42,105 nt of DNA from Fidelibacterota bacterium (GCA_013203115.1 JABMQW010000208.1:1-42105), one strand, 5' to 3'; counted from the first letter of the stretch, positions 1 through 10,565 are shown. Program-made: numbers and translations. The notes: generated by a model from the sequence alone, not told the origin.

Positions 1-48
1 AGTGAATGTGACGTGGTATTCTTCTTGTCGGGATAAATTGCTATTGGT

Positions 49-1437
49 TTATTGATGTATCGCCTCACCATAGGCATCAGCGGCAGCTTCCATAATAGCT
101 TCTGAAAGGGTGGGGTGGGCATGGATCGTTGTGGCTAAATCCAACCAGGTGGCTCCAAGCGCTCTCGCTACTACCAACTCAGCTATCAATTCCGTGGCTT
201 CTACTCCAATAATGTGGCAACCTAATAATTTACCAGTCGATCTCTCAAATATAATTTTAACAAACCCGACATTTTCTCCAATAGCCAGGGATTTCCCAAT
301 ATTACGGAAAAGGAATCGCCCGATTTTGATTTCAATTCCCTGCTCCACGGCTGCCTGTTCAGTCATTCCTACCGATGCCACCTGGGGCTGGCAATAAGTG
401 CAACCGGGAATATTGCTCAAATCAAGCGGCGCCGGACTTTTACCAGCCGCCTTTTCCACGGCAATGCGTCCCTGGGCCGAAGCCACATGAGCCAACCAGG
501 GTGGACCAGTCACATCTCCGATCGCGTAAATATTAGTGATGTTGGTCCGACCGAAGCCATCTACAACAATCGCACCTCGATCAGTATTTACACCAACTTT
601 ATCCAAACCGATTCCCTCAATATTACCGGTTACGCCCACAGCTACCAAGGCATAATCGGCTTCTAAAATTGCTTCAATTCCATCTTTTTCGATAGTTACT
701 TGAACGCCATCACCCGTTTTTTCGATCCGGTCAACGCGGGTGCTGGTATGAATTTTCAGCCCTGATTTCTTAAAGTTTTTATCCAATTCTTTGGAGACTT
801 CCTGATCCTCGACCGGCAGAATACGGGGCAGCATTTCAACAATATGAACTTGTGTTCCGAACATATTGTAAAAATAGGCGAATTCCACTCCAATAGCACC
901 CGCGCCGATGATTACCATTTTCTTTGGTGGCGCTTCAAGTACCATGGCCTCCTTGGATGAAATCACCCTGTCCCCGTCTGTCTCCAAACCCGGGAAAGTG
1001 CGGTTACAGGCTCCGGTGGCGATTAGGATTGTATCAGCCATAACAAATTGCGAGTCGTTTTTTCCCGTAACAACTATTTCATTGGCAGATTTCAGTTTAC
1101 CCCTTCCAGCGAGGTAAGTAATTCCATTCTGCTTCATCAAATACTCAACCCCTTTTGATAGACGGTCGGCAGTCTGGCGGCTGCGTTTTATTGTGGCAGT
1201 AAAATCTATTTCGTATTCACTAACTCTAATTCCAAAACGCTTGGCATTTTTAACAGTATGCAGCACTTCAGCGTTTTTTAACAGGGCTTTAGTAGGTATG
1301 CAGCCCCAGTTCAAACACACTCCACCAAGCTTATTTTTATCGATTATTGCAACTTTCTTACCCAATTGTGCGGCCCGGATAGCAGCAACATATCCGCCGG
1401 GTCCACCACCTAATATAGCTATGTCAAATTTTTCCAA
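49..1437 (-). CDS. lpdA: dihydrolipoyl dehydrogenase
   Basis: Full-length ORF; GGGPGGYVAAIRAAQLG FAD motif, redox-active GGVCLNWGCIPTKALL, C-terminal HAHPTLSEAIMEAA. Confidence 0.96.
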   Translation of the reverse strand: MEKFDIAILGGGPGGYVAAIRAAQLGKKVAIIDKNKLGGVCLNWGCIPTKALLKNAEVLHTVKNAKRFGIRVSEYEIDFTATIKRSRQTADRLSKGVEYLMKQNGITYLAGRGKLKSANEIVVTGKNDSQFVMADTILIATGACNRTFPGLETDGDRVISSKEAMVLEAPPKKMVIIGAGAIGVEFAYFYNMFGTQVHIVEMLPRILPVEDQEVSKELDKNFKKSGLKIHTSTRVDRIEKTGDGVQVTIEKDGIEAILEADYALVAVGVTGNIEGIGLDKVGVNTDRGAIVVDGFGRTNITNIYAIGDVTGPPWLAHVASAQGRIAVEKAAGKSPAPLDLSNIPGCTYCQPQVASVGMTEQAAVEQGIEIKIGRFLFRNIGKSLAIGENVGFVKIIFERSTGKLLGCHIIGVEATELIAELVVARALGATWLDLATTIHAHPTLSEAIMEAAADAYGEAIHQ

Positions 1438-1534
1438 TCAGCTCTCCTTCGATTGTCATTATAGGCCCGTCGAATCATGCTGGATATTTAAACTCTTCGA
1501 CCAACTTAGAGCGACAGTTCATTAATTCCAGTCT

Positions 1535-2113
1535 TTACCTGAAATTGCGCAGACCGATAATACTCAGAAATTCCGCGCGGGTTTCCACTTCATCATGGAA
1601 TTCACCCAGCATAGCACTGGTAGTAGCAAAGGAATTTTGTTTTTCCACACCACGCATCTGCATACAGAGATGGCGTCCTTCGATGACTACAGCCACGCCG
1701 ATTGGATCAAGTACGTCCCACAAAGTTTCGGCCACCTGATGGGTCAGACGTTCCTGGACTTGCAAACGGCGTGAGAACATCTCAATGATCCGGGGGATTT
1801 TGGAAAGACCGATCACCTTGCCATTTGGGATATAACCAACATGCGCCTTACCAAAGAATGGCAACATATGGTGTTCGCACATTGAGAAAAATTCAATATC
1901 CCGAACGATTACCATCTCGGTGCATTCTTCTTCGAATATGGCTTCATTTATAATGTCATTCAGCTCGGCGCGATAACCGCGGGTAAAAAACTCCCAGGCT
2001 TTAGCCACCCTGAGCGGTGTCCTGACTAATCCTTCCCGTTCCGTATCTTCTCCAATTTCAATCAACAAATCATGTGTAATTGAAATAATTTTATCACGGT
2101 TGATAGTGGTCAT
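1535..2113 (-). CDS. folE: GTP cyclohydrolase I
   Basis: FolE1 motifs [18 protein letters not shown] and [11 protein letters not shown]. Confidence 0.96.
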   Translation of the reverse strand: MTTINRDKIISITHDLLIEIGEDTEREGLVRTPLRVAKAWEFFTRGYRAELNDIINEAIFEEECTEMVIVRDIEFFSMCEHHMLPFFGKAHVGYIPNGKVIGLSKIPRIIEMFSRRLQVQERLTHQVAETLWDVLDPIGVAVVIEGRHLCMQMRGVEKQNSFATTSAMLGEFHDEVETRAEFLSIIGLRNFR

Positions 2114-2811
2114 AATAACTCCTTTTTAAAACTACGGTAGCCCCATTCCATTTCATCAGGGTCTTCATGCACTTTATCTTTTAACAGCCACACGCCCAAG
2201 TAAAATAGCGGTGTATCAAATAGGGCAAAGAAAAATTTGAACAGATAGGATGAAGCGATCAACTGCAGTAACATACCCACCGAATTGACTTTGTCACCCA
2301 GATTGTTGGCCAAATATAAAATCGTCAGAATTGCAGTGGTATCCACAAGCTGGCTGAAAGTTGTGGAAAGATTATTCCGCAGCCAGAGGTGCTTGCCCTT
2401 AGTCAGCCGTTTCCAGAAATGAAATAAATGCACGTCGATGGTCTGCGCAACCAGATAGGCTATCATCGACGCAACCGTGTTCCCCACCATGAAACGGTAT
2501 ACCTCTTCGAAAGTGGAAACTGCTCCGGAAACGCCGCTGGCATCCCGCAGTAAATGTCCCAAGGTCATGAGCCCTAACATGAAAAAATTCATGAAAAAAC
2601 CGATCCAAACCAGGGTCTGGGCACGTTTCTTACCGTAGAGTTCACAAATCAAATCGGTGGCCAAAAAGGTAAATGGATAGGCCAGCACCCCAGCAGGGAC
2701 GGTCATGAAAAATACTTGTACAAATTTGGTGGTTCCGATCACATTGCCCAGCACCAGCGATGTTAAAAATATACCAGCCAAAAACAGAAATAGTTTTTCT
2801 TTGAATTCCAT
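2110..2811 (-). CDS. queuosine precursor transporter, YhhQ/VUT family
   Basis: Multi-TM protein with [21 protein letters not shown] and [21 protein letters not shown], typical of the YhhQ family; overlaps folE by 4 nt and sits between folE and a QueD-like gene. Confidence 0.88.
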   Translation of the reverse strand: MEFKEKLFLFLAGIFLTSLVLGNVIGTTKFVQVFFMTVPAGVLAYPFTFLATDLICELYGKKRAQTLVWIGFFMNFFMLGLMTLGHLLRDASGVSGAVSTFEEVYRFMVGNTVASMIAYLVAQTIDVHLFHFWKRLTKGKHLWLRNNLSTTFSQLVDTTAILTILYLANNLGDKVNSVGMLLQLIASSYLFKFFFALFDTPLFYLGVWLLKDKVHEDPDEMEWGYRSFKKELL

Positions 2812-2814
2812 ATA

Positions 2815-3228
2815 TTAAATATCTTTGCCGAAATAATCTGTAAAAATCGTAGGTGTTTCCCGCAATCTAACTCGATACAACTTAGGTCCTTTCAACCGGG
2901 ATGCAATTTCTTCCCAGATAAATTTGACCATATTTTCTGAACTGGGTTGCCGGCCTGCGAACCACGGTACATCGGTTTCAATCTGCGAATGATCCAAATG
3001 ACTGATTACATTTTCATCAACAATTTTTTTCAATTCACCCAGGTCAACGCAAAAACCGGTATCATGATTTATCGGTCCGGTTACTGTCACTTCGAGGGCA
3101 TAATTATGTCCGTGCACCCGGGCATCGGGTCCGAAGACCTCCCAATTGCGCTCATCTGACCAGTCAGCATGGCCGTATTGATGAGCGGCACAGAAATGAA
3201 ATACTTTGGTTATATAAGGATTTGCCAT
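2815..3228 (-). CDS. 6-pyruvoyl-tetrahydropterin synthase / 6-carboxytetrahydropterin synthase (QueD) family protein
   Basis: Zn-ligand pattern FHFCAAHQY...VHGHNYALEVTV and HLDH; family clear. The expected catalytic Cys upstream of HGH is Asp here (FGPDARVHGH). Confidence 0.88.
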   Translation of the reverse strand: MANPYITKVFHFCAAHQYGHADWSDERNWEVFGPDARVHGHNYALEVTVTGPINHDTGFCVDLGELKKIVDENVISHLDHSQIETDVPWFAGRQPSSENMVKFIWEEIASRLKGPKLYRVRLRETPTIFTDYFGKDI

Positions 3229-3284
3229 ATCCTGCCTGCCTTCTTTTTACTTCAATTGAAAATTAAATTAATGAGCCACTGAAA

Positions 3285-3932
3285 TCAATGAACGTTTGCT
3301 GCCGGACAGAGATCAGATAGAACACAATTCCGACATTGAGGCCGCCGGGCAATGCACACCGCTCGGCCATGATCGATGATCATGTGAGTTAACATCACCC
3401 AATCTTCCTGATTAAAAATTTCCATCAATTCCCGTTCAATTTTTTCTGGTTTCCTGGTAGTGGTAAAACCCAGCAGATTCATGAGCCGCACCATGTGAGT
3501 ATCGATCACTACAGCCGGTTTCCCAAAACATTCCCCCAAAACACAGTTAGCTGTTTTTCGTCCAACGCCGGGCAGTTTGACCAGTTCCGATAGAGAATCG
3601 GGTACATTCCCCCTATAGTCCTCACTAATCCGCAAACTGGCGCCCTGAATACTACGGGCTTTCTGATTATGATATCCACAAGAACGGATATCCTGCGATA
3701 ATTCGTCCGGATTGGCATAAGCAAAATCTTGAGGGGACTTGTATTTTTTGAATAATGCCGAAGTAGTTTTATTTACCCGTTCATCGGTACATTGAGCTGA
3801 CAGAATGGTTGCCACCAACAATTCATGCTTACTGGAATAATTCAACGAACAAGTTGAATTGGGATACTCCCGTTTCAGACGGCTTACTACCTCACGAGCA
3901 CGCTCTTTAACCTGAGTCTGGGATTCAGCCAT
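3285..3932 (-). CDS. nth: endonuclease III
   Basis: HhH LPGVGRKTANCVLGECFG; [4Fe-4S] loop CIARRPQCRNCVLSDLC; LSAQCTDERVN. Confidence 0.95.
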   Translation of the reverse strand: MAESQTQVKERAREVVSRLKREYPNSTCSLNYSSKHELLVATILSAQCTDERVNKTTSALFKKYKSPQDFAYANPDELSQDIRSCGYHNQKARSIQGASLRISEDYRGNVPDSLSELVKLPGVGRKTANCVLGECFGKPAVVIDTHMVRLMNLLGFTTTRKPEKIERELMEIFNQEDWVMLTHMIIDHGRAVCIARRPQCRNCVLSDLCPAANVH

Positions 3933-3935
3933 AAC

Positions 3936-4283
3936 TTACAAATTCTTAACTAAGGTGGGAATATTTTTAGCCAACGATGAACGGGTTAAAATCAGATTGC
4001 ACCCGGCCGCTTTCATTTTATCATGGGTTTCTTTTACTGTATATTTAAAATAACCTACAATCTGTAATTCGGGCCGGCTGGCCCGGAGCAAGGATATTAA
4101 GTGTACTGTTCCAAAATCTGTGTCATCAAGATCCACAATACACAATCGGGTGTCAGATTGTAGCTGTCCCGGCCAGCGGGTCAAATCATCAACAAATTCT
4201 ACTGATCTATCTTCGCGGGTCAGGATATCGGATATTTTAGTACCCAATTTAAAATCATGAATAAAAAGTAGTACTTCGGCCAT
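3936..4283 (-). CDS. receiver-domain-like (pseudo-response regulator) protein
   Basis: About 115 aa with REC-like layout (CIVDLDDTDF as beta3 Asp region, AAGCNLILTRSSL near C-terminus). ORF track starts at 4322; internal Met (MAEVLLFIHD) at 4283 looks the better start. Confidence 0.5.
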   Translation of the reverse strand: MAEVLLFIHDFKLGTKISDILTREDRSVEFVDDLTRWPGQLQSDTRLCIVDLDDTDFGTVHLISLLRASRPELQIVGYFKYTVKETHDKMKAAGCNLILTRSSLAKNIPTLVKNL

Positions 4284-4370
4284 GAACGCCCCTGGGGTTA
4301 CTGGTTTTCGGAATATGTTCAACTGAAATTACAAACAATAGGATAATCGTTAGACAATGAATATCCCCTT

Positions 4371-4461
4371 AATAATGCCATTTCGATATGAGTCCCGATT
4401 ACAGAGGGATTCGAAATGACAAAGATGAATTGTAGTGATACGGTGCTCCGTGTCACTACCA
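4371..4461. repeat. tandem stem-loops in intergenic region
   Basis: CATTTCGA...TCGAAATG with inner GAGTCCC...GGGATTC, followed by GTAGTGATACGG-TGCT-CCGTGTCACTAC (4432-4459, one mismatch). Confidence 0.6.
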
Positions 4462-4470
4462 TGATTTATG

Positions 4471-5313
4471 CTAAATATTCACAACTTGGTTTTTGCGGTA
4501 ATGTTTTCCATCATATTTCACTGTGGTAGCGGCAATTTTAGGATCGTGCTCGAAAAATAGGGTCCAGTTCTCCTCCACTGCCTGGGGTAACAGCACCTGC
4601 TTTTCTTGCAGGGTTTCCAGCGGTCGCACGTCATAAGCCATGATCCACGGCAGTGGAATATGGGCTGTCGTCGGAATCAAATCGCCACAGTACAACAGTG
4701 AATGTGAGCCATCGGAAATCAGGGGCAGCATCTGGCCGTCAGTATGACCGTTTACCACCAGATTTTTTACACACGGCAGGAATTCTTCCAGACCGTTCAC
4801 CAGTTCCACCATCCCGTTTTCCGCCAATATTTTCCAGTCCGCTTCCATGAAGCTGCCCTGTTCCTTTTCACCGGGGGAATTGGCCAGCGCCCAGTTATCT
4901 TTCTGGAACCAGTAGCGGGCATTGGAAAAGGTAGGCTCTATTTTTCCATCAACCAGACGCGTGCCGCCGGCAATATGGTCGAAATGCATGTGGGTGTTGT
5001 AGACATCGGTAATATCTTCAACAGTGAAACCGTGTCTTGCCAGTGACGATTCCAGATTCACGGATTTGGTATCAATATCGTAGATCGCCTTGAATTTTTC
5101 CTGCCATTTGTCACCATTACCCGTATCCACCAGAATTTTGTGCTCATCGCTGACCAGCAGCAGTGAACGAGTGGACATCTCGATCCGGTTTTTTTCATCA
5201 GCGGGAAGGTATTTTTCCCACAGTGGTTTGGGAATGATTCCAAACATAGCGCCGCCATCCAGTCTGAAGCGGCTGGTTTCAATCTCGTATAATTTATAGC
5301 GTCCGATTCGCAT
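4471..5313 (-). CDS. MBL-fold metallo-hydrolase
   Basis: THMHFDHIAGG Zn motif, VNGHTDGQMLPLI, YCGDLIPT. Confidence 0.9.
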   Translation of the reverse strand: MRIGRYKLYEIETSRFRLDGGAMFGIIPKPLWEKYLPADEKNRIEMSTRSLLLVSDEHKILVDTGNGDKWQEKFKAIYDIDTKSVNLESSLARHGFTVEDITDVYNTHMHFDHIAGGTRLVDGKIEPTFSNARYWFQKDNWALANSPGEKEQGSFMEADWKILAENGMVELVNGLEEFLPCVKNLVVNGHTDGQMLPLISDGSHSLLYCGDLIPTTAHIPLPWIMAYDVRPLETLQEKQVLLPQAVEENWTLFFEHDPKIAATTVKYDGKHYRKNQVVNI

Positions 5314-5378
5314 GATTAATCCGCTTTAGTTCAAATTTGAATGGCAGGAAATTACGTTGGTTCCATCCAGAGAAAATG

Positions 5379-5400
5379 GGGGTACAGCGCGCCGTGCCCC
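5379..5400. repeat. GGGGYACAGC-type imperfect palindrome
   Basis: GGGGTACAGCGCGCCGTGCCCC; close relative of the perfect hairpin at 33219-33240. Confidence 0.6.
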
Positions 5401-5427
5401 TGGTAATTTATAACAACTAAATTGATA

Positions 5428-7434
5428 TCAGGCTAACGCCTGAGCCACATATTCGGCGATATCTTTGGACTGGGTTGTTTCCGTCAAACCCTCATCCTTG
5501 ATACCGTCATTCAGCATGGTGGCGCAGAAAGGACAAGCCGTGGCTACCGCTTCGGGGTTTAGCTTTTTCACGTCTTCCATCCGCTCCAGGTTGATCTTCT
5601 TCCCTTCCGTTTCCTCCAGCCACATACGGGCGCCACCGGCACCGCAGCAGAATCCATTGCGTTTAGTGCGTTCCATTTCCTGCAGGTCCACACCCAGCTT
5701 TTGTAAGATTTCCCGGGGACTGTCATAAATGCCATTATGCCGCCCCAGGTAACAAGAGTCGTGGTAGGCAAATTTGCCGCTGACATTGCCATTTATATTC
5801 AATTTTCCGCAGTTAATTAAATCCAGAATGAAATCGGTGTGATTCACCACCTCAAAATTTCCATCAAACTGGGGATAATCATTTTTGATTGTATTAAAAC
5901 AATGGGGACATTGGGTCACAATCTTTTTGAATTTGTACTGTTTAAAGGTAGTCACATTCTGCTCAGCCAGGGCTTGAAACAAATATTCGTTTCCTGCTCG
6001 CTGGGCTGAATCGCCACTACAGGTTTCTTCATTGCCCAGGATAGCATAATTCACGCTGGCAGCATTCAGAATCTTTATCATTGCCTGGCTGACTTTCTGG
6101 CCCAGGGCATCGTAGGAACCGGCACAGCCGACCCAGTAAAGTACATCGACGGCTTGTTTTTCACTCATTACCGGCACATCCAGTCCTTCGGCCCATTTGG
6201 CGCGATCCTCAGATGAGATACCCCAGGGATTACCATTGTTCTCCATATTCTTGAAGGTGGTCACTAACTCCTTGGGAAAATCGCTTTCCATCATGACACG
6301 GTCCTGACGAACACGGATAATATCGATCATCGGTTCATTCCCAACCGGACAGAATTCGATACAGGCAGCACAGGTGGTACAAGCCCAGGCCGCTTCCGGG
6401 GTCAGCATCCACTCCAGGAGCGGTTTTTCGGTTTCCTTGCCGCTGGCAAAATCTAATAGACTAACGTTCAGGAAATAGCGTTTATTGATTTCGATTGCCG
6501 CCGGAGACAACTGTTTATCGGTAACATAGGCCGGACAAACTTCCTGGCAACGGTTACACATGATACAGGCGTAGGCATCCAGAATTTCGGTTTGGGGTAA
6601 TTCCTCCAATTTGGCCACACCAAAATTTTCCAGTTCTTCATCCTCAAAATCAATTTTATCTGTGATCGCCGGACTGGGTCTTTCCACCTTCAGCATGTGG
6701 TTTAGTGGTCCTATGAATAAATGAGCATGTTTAGAGAAGGGAAAATAGGGAATAAAAGCCAGGATCAAGCCGATCGCCAGCCACCAGGCTACATGTTCCC
6801 CAATGACGATTCCTTCGTGTGACATTCCAGACCACAGTTCACCGATCATCGAAGCTACCGGCTGCCAAATTCTGCTACCCTGACCGGCCATTTCGAAGGA
6901 GGCGCCCAATAAACGAAAACCAACATGCAATAGGATAAAGAACCCTACAATGGCCGAATCCCGGCGCATTCCTTTTCGTACCTCCGGTAGAACCTGTACC
7001 CGTTCGGCAATCACCAGCGCCGGTGAATTAAATATGAAGCGCCGCAGCAGGAAATAAGCCACCCCGATCAGCGTCAGCAGACTAAAGATATCCACGAAAA
7101 TTTCATAGGCGTTGCCCAACCAGGTACCGGGAAAAAACTTGAACCCCGAAATGAAACCATAGAGTACATCGAAAAAATTGACCAGGATATACAGTGTAAA
7201 GCCCCAGGCCACAATGGCATGAATCAGGCTTGTCAAAGGTCGCTTGCGCCACAACACCGGTTGTACTATTAGAGTATAGATCCCTACCCCCAGTTGTGGA
7301 AAAAATTTATTCCAGCGCAGCGGTTCCGGCCCTCGGGCAATGGCTTTAAACATGTTTCCAAAGTTGTACCAGGTCAGGTAACCTACTCCAATTAAGACCG
7401 CAAAAAACAGAATCTTTTCAATCAGGGTCAGCAT
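5428..7434 (-). CDS. (Fe-S)-binding membrane oxidoreductase, heterodisulfide reductase HdrD / glycolate-oxidase-like
   Basis: N-terminal NarI-like TM region, two 4Fe-4S motifs (CIMCNRCQEVCPAY, CTTCAACIEFCPVG), CCG-domain motifs including GFCCGAGGARMW. Confidence 0.88.
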   Translation of the reverse strand: MLTLIEKILFFAVLIGVGYLTWYNFGNMFKAIARGPEPLRWNKFFPQLGVGIYTLIVQPVLWRKRPLTSLIHAIVAWGFTLYILVNFFDVLYGFISGFKFFPGTWLGNAYEIFVDIFSLLTLIGVAYFLLRRFIFNSPALVIAERVQVLPEVRKGMRRDSAIVGFFILLHVGFRLLGASFEMAGQGSRIWQPVASMIGELWSGMSHEGIVIGEHVAWWLAIGLILAFIPYFPFSKHAHLFIGPLNHMLKVERPSPAITDKIDFEDEELENFGVAKLEELPQTEILDAYACIMCNRCQEVCPAYVTDKQLSPAAIEINKRYFLNVSLLDFASGKETEKPLLEWMLTPEAAWACTTCAACIEFCPVGNEPMIDIIRVRQDRVMMESDFPKELVTTFKNMENNGNPWGISSEDRAKWAEGLDVPVMSEKQAVDVLYWVGCAGSYDALGQKVSQAMIKILNAASVNYAILGNEETCSGDSAQRAGNEYLFQALAEQNVTTFKQYKFKKIVTQCPHCFNTIKNDYPQFDGNFEVVNHTDFILDLINCGKLNINGNVSGKFAYHDSCYLGRHNGIYDSPREILQKLGVDLQEMERTKRNGFCCGAGGARMWLEETEGKKINLERMEDVKKLNPEAVATACPFCATMLNDGIKDEGLTETTQSKDIAEYVAQALA

Positions 7435-7437
7435 GGT

Positions 7438-7914
7438 TTATCCCCCATAATGCCAGTTAGTATGTTCCATGGTTAGTATTTCCGTATCGCGGCGAAAGTG
7501 AGTGGCAACTATTTTGCTAATAACGGGATGATGATCGCCAATTTCAATAATTTTTCGCAGTTCAGCTTCGATTATCATTGGGCTGTCACAGAGCAACGGC
7601 AGATCGTAGGTGCTGTTTTCATAAAGGTAGCCATTGATCTGATGAGCATCAAATGTTTTTGATTTGAAAAAATCCGCAACCAGATCTTTACGGTCACGGT
7701 CAATAAAATGCAGAGCAAAGCAGTGCTGCTCAGTTACGGCTTGATAAATTGTTGAATCCACCTTGAGCGCGGTCATGATCAGTGGTGGATTCAATGCTGT
7801 TTGAGAGACAAATGATACTACCGTTGCGACCGGATCACCGGCCAGACGGGTAGTCATAATATACAGACCATAAGGAATCTGACGCAGAATGGTCTTGCGA
7901 TCGCTGGAAACCAT
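7438..7914 (-). CDS. flavin reductase family protein (FMN-binding split barrel)
   Basis: GLYIMTTRLAGDPVATVVSFVSQTALNPPLIMTAL typical of flavin reductase-like domain; abuts the Fe-S oxidoreductase. Confidence 0.82.
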   Translation of the reverse strand: MVSSDRKTILRQIPYGLYIMTTRLAGDPVATVVSFVSQTALNPPLIMTALKVDSTIYQAVTEQHCFALHFIDRDRKDLVADFFKSKTFDAHQINGYLYENSTYDLPLLCDSPMIIEAELRKIIEIGDHHPVISKIVATHFRRDTEILTMEHTNWHYGG

Positions 7915-7921
7915 TAAATAA

Positions 7922-8605
7922 TTATTTTGTACTGGAAACTTTGTTTTTCTTGGGAATTTGCAATGAAACTTTCAGGGTCAAGCCAGTTAAGCGCGAGTAC
8001 TCCGATGGCATGCCCGAAGGAGAGATATGCGGTTTGTCACCGTAACTGGCGGCATTTTCGGCGCTATCATGATCCCAGTTGAAGGAAAAAACTTTTAATA
8101 ACGGCATTGATGCAAAATCGTGACAATAGCCCAACTCAACCGCGACGCGGGTCCCGATGGTGGTCCCCAGCACCAGACCAATCCGGGAGCTGGTATTATC
8201 ACTGATTCCCTTAGGAATATACATACCTCGAAAACCAATCCAAAAAGTGGTGGGTTTCCCATTGGGCGCAACTCGCGAGCGAAGCTTATAATAGGTAAAA
8301 TCAATGTTGGGATTATGGTTTAATGACCAACTGATATTCAACATGTCCCAGCGATTTTCCCGTTCAAACAGGATTCGACTCCAGTCGATTCCCGTACCAT
8401 AGATCGGTAGACCTAAACGCAGACCAATACTGGTATAATCGGATAAACCTCTTTGGTACCAGTAATAGGGAAATACATTTTCAATCGAAAAAGCATAGCC
8501 TGTGACCGATTCTCCCTTGTGTAATCTGGTAGTTGGTATAGTCGGGTGGGTGGAACAACCGCTTAAAACAAGCAACAGGACGAGCGCAGATAGGTAACGA
8601 AGCAT
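7922..8605 (-). CDS. outer-membrane-type lipoprotein of unknown function
   Basis: From internal Met (MLRYLSALVLLLVLSGC) there is a clean lipobox LSGC; ORF track start at 8662 adds an unlikely N-terminal extension. Confidence 0.65.
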   Translation of the reverse strand: MLRYLSALVLLLVLSGCSTHPTIPTTRLHKGESVTGYAFSIENVFPYYWYQRGLSDYTSIGLRLGLPIYGTGIDWSRILFERENRWDMLNISWSLNHNPNIDFTYYKLRSRVAPNGKPTTFWIGFRGMYIPKGISDNTSSRIGLVLGTTIGTRVAVELGYCHDFASMPLLKVFSFNWDHDSAENAASYGDKPHISPSGMPSEYSRLTGLTLKVSLQIPKKNKVSSTK

Positions 8606-8687
8606 GCCTGAAAATGAGGTATCTTGATAATATAAGTCAAGTTTTGTCAGCAGAGAATGCAACTAACCGCTGAAACAGGAATTAGCC

Positions 8688-10490
8688 CTATTTCAAATAG
8701 ATCATTTTACGGCTGAAGGTCACCGGCAGATATTCATCAATCTGAGCCTGAATAGTGACAAAATATACACCGCTGGAATAACCATGACCATCCCACGAAT
8801 ATTGATAATTGCCCGGTTCACTGGGTATATCCTCCAGGAAAACATCAATTTTCCTTCCAGTGGCATCAGTTATAAACAGACTAATGGTGGCCGATTGCAG
8901 CAAATCGAAGGCTATGGTGGTCTTGGCATTAAATGGATTGGGGTAATTCTGATACAGGGCAAAGACTTCGGGGATAGCTATTTCCGCGGTTCGCACCCGG
9001 GTCAGATCATTGGGATCACCCAAAGTACCAAAAGAAGTAGCAACCCAGCGACCGCCATCGGGAATACGGGCTTCAAAATTATCACGCGTCAAATCCACAG
9101 GCCGGCTCTCGATAATTTTCCAAGTACTGTCATTAACTTTTTTTGCCAGTGAAACCCACCCACTGCTAAAGGAATTGTCAGTAAGCCAAGAGTAGGTCTG
9201 ATATTCATGCTCTTGATTGAAGTAGGAAAGGTCAATTACCAGACTGTCATTCATGAACAAGCCCAGGCTGACGGTCGAGTCGGCTTTACCGCTTACCTCG
9301 ATCGAAATACGGGAATCATCCAGCAGGAAAATCAGTTCATTTATAAATACTTCCTGGGGATGGAATATCATACTGGATTCATCCCAGAAGACAGAATCTT
9401 TCAACAAATATTCATCGTTCAAAGAACAGATAAAACCCAAGTCACTAATGGTAGAAAACTGTTGGAGGATATTTCCATCAACTTCCAGGGTTACCCATTC
9501 AGTTCCTGGTTGTACCAGTAGAGTATCCCGTTCACCAATCCCTAAATCAGAATCGACTGATAATGGATAACGACTATTTCCGGCAATTATTGAGATATCG
9601 ACACCTCGCAATTCGCTTAGTTGCAGAAATACTAATTCCAATTGGATTACAGCGCTGGAATCCCTGACAAGACTAATTACACGCACCGGATCGCTTTCGC
9701 CTATCAGGTTCTGGGCATACGAATAATCGATTATAACCTGGTCAAGTCGCTCCGGTAACGGTGTAATAAAATCAGTTTTAACAGTCTGCCACTCATCCGG
9801 TGTCAGTAAAACATGATTACGCAGATAGGCTTCCCGATTATCAATTTTCTGCTCCAGCAACCGTACAAACTCAGTAATAAATGATAATCGACTCAGGGTT
9901 TCAAAATTTGAAAAGTCCTTTAATGGAAAGCGCTCAAACCAGGTTTGATCCTCGATTTGTTCGGTAGTAAAAATCTCCAGTAATTTATGGTTGTTTTCTA
10001 AGCCAAGCTCGGGAAATAGCTCAATTATTTGTTCCATAAGTATTGTATCTATAAAATAAACAGCCGGGGAAACAATTGAATCTGTTATTGCTGGCATCCC
10101 TGAAAAGACAAATTCATCGTCTTCCATAGTTCTGGTAAATGGTGGTGTATCCCAAGAGCTCACAAGTGTGCGGCCATCACCCGTAATAATATCGATACGA
10201 TAGAAATAATGAATACCAGGTTCCACTTCCTCATCGAGGTACCTGGATTGTTCCGTACTTAACTGTGCAATTGATATAAATCCGGTGTCCGGATTAATTC
10301 CCCGATAGATCGTAACAGACTGAACAGCCACTGATTCCGGTACCGCCCAGACCAACAGGATTGATCCGACGCCACTGAATACATCCAGAGGAACTTCAGG
10401 TGCTACAAGGGTGGTATCTTCCTGTCCCCAACCGATTGAAAAAAAGACAATCAGGATCAGGATCAGACTTTTATGTAGTTGATTAAGCAT
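8688..10490 (-). CDS. secreted protein with fibronectin-like region and T9SS type A C-terminal sorting domain
   Basis: Signal peptide from MLNQLHKSLILILIVFFSIGWGQ (start 10490 preferred over 10541); C-terminus YQNYPNPFNAKTTIAFDL...SSGVYFVTIQA...SRKMIYLK. Confidence 0.75.
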   Translation of the reverse strand: MLNQLHKSLILILIVFFSIGWGQEDTTLVAPEVPLDVFSGVGSILLVWAVPESVAVQSVTIYRGINPDTGFISIAQLSTEQSRYLDEEVEPGIHYFYRIDIITGDGRTLVSSWDTPPFTRTMEDDEFVFSGMPAITDSIVSPAVYFIDTILMEQIIELFPELGLENNHKLLEIFTTEQIEDQTWFERFPLKDFSNFETLSRLSFITEFVRLLEQKIDNREAYLRNHVLLTPDEWQTVKTDFITPLPERLDQVIIDYSYAQNLIGESDPVRVISLVRDSSAVIQLELVFLQLSELRGVDISIIAGNSRYPLSVDSDLGIGERDTLLVQPGTEWVTLEVDGNILQQFSTISDLGFICSLNDEYLLKDSVFWDESSMIFHPQEVFINELIFLLDDSRISIEVSGKADSTVSLGLFMNDSLVIDLSYFNQEHEYQTYSWLTDNSFSSGWVSLAKKVNDSTWKIIESRPVDLTRDNFEARIPDGGRWVATSFGTLGDPNDLTRVRTAEIAIPEVFALYQNYPNPFNAKTTIAFDLLQSATISLFITDATGRKIDVFLEDIPSEPGNYQYSWDGHGYSSGVYFVTIQAQIDEYLPVTFSRKMIYLK

Positions 10491-10565
10491 TTTGCATACA
10501 CTGACCAGTAACAATTTGGAATAACCGGTTAAATAAGGCAAGTATTATATTAAAAAGATCGGATT

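Noticed and set aside
110-1525. Plus-strand ORFs opposite lpdA (110-397, 908-1117, 1193-1525)
   Set aside because: Antisense shadows of a clear lpdA gene; no recognisable domains.
8784-9570. Plus-strand ORFs opposite the T9SS protein
   Set aside because: Antisense to a long coherent secreted-protein gene; low-complexity composition without motifs.
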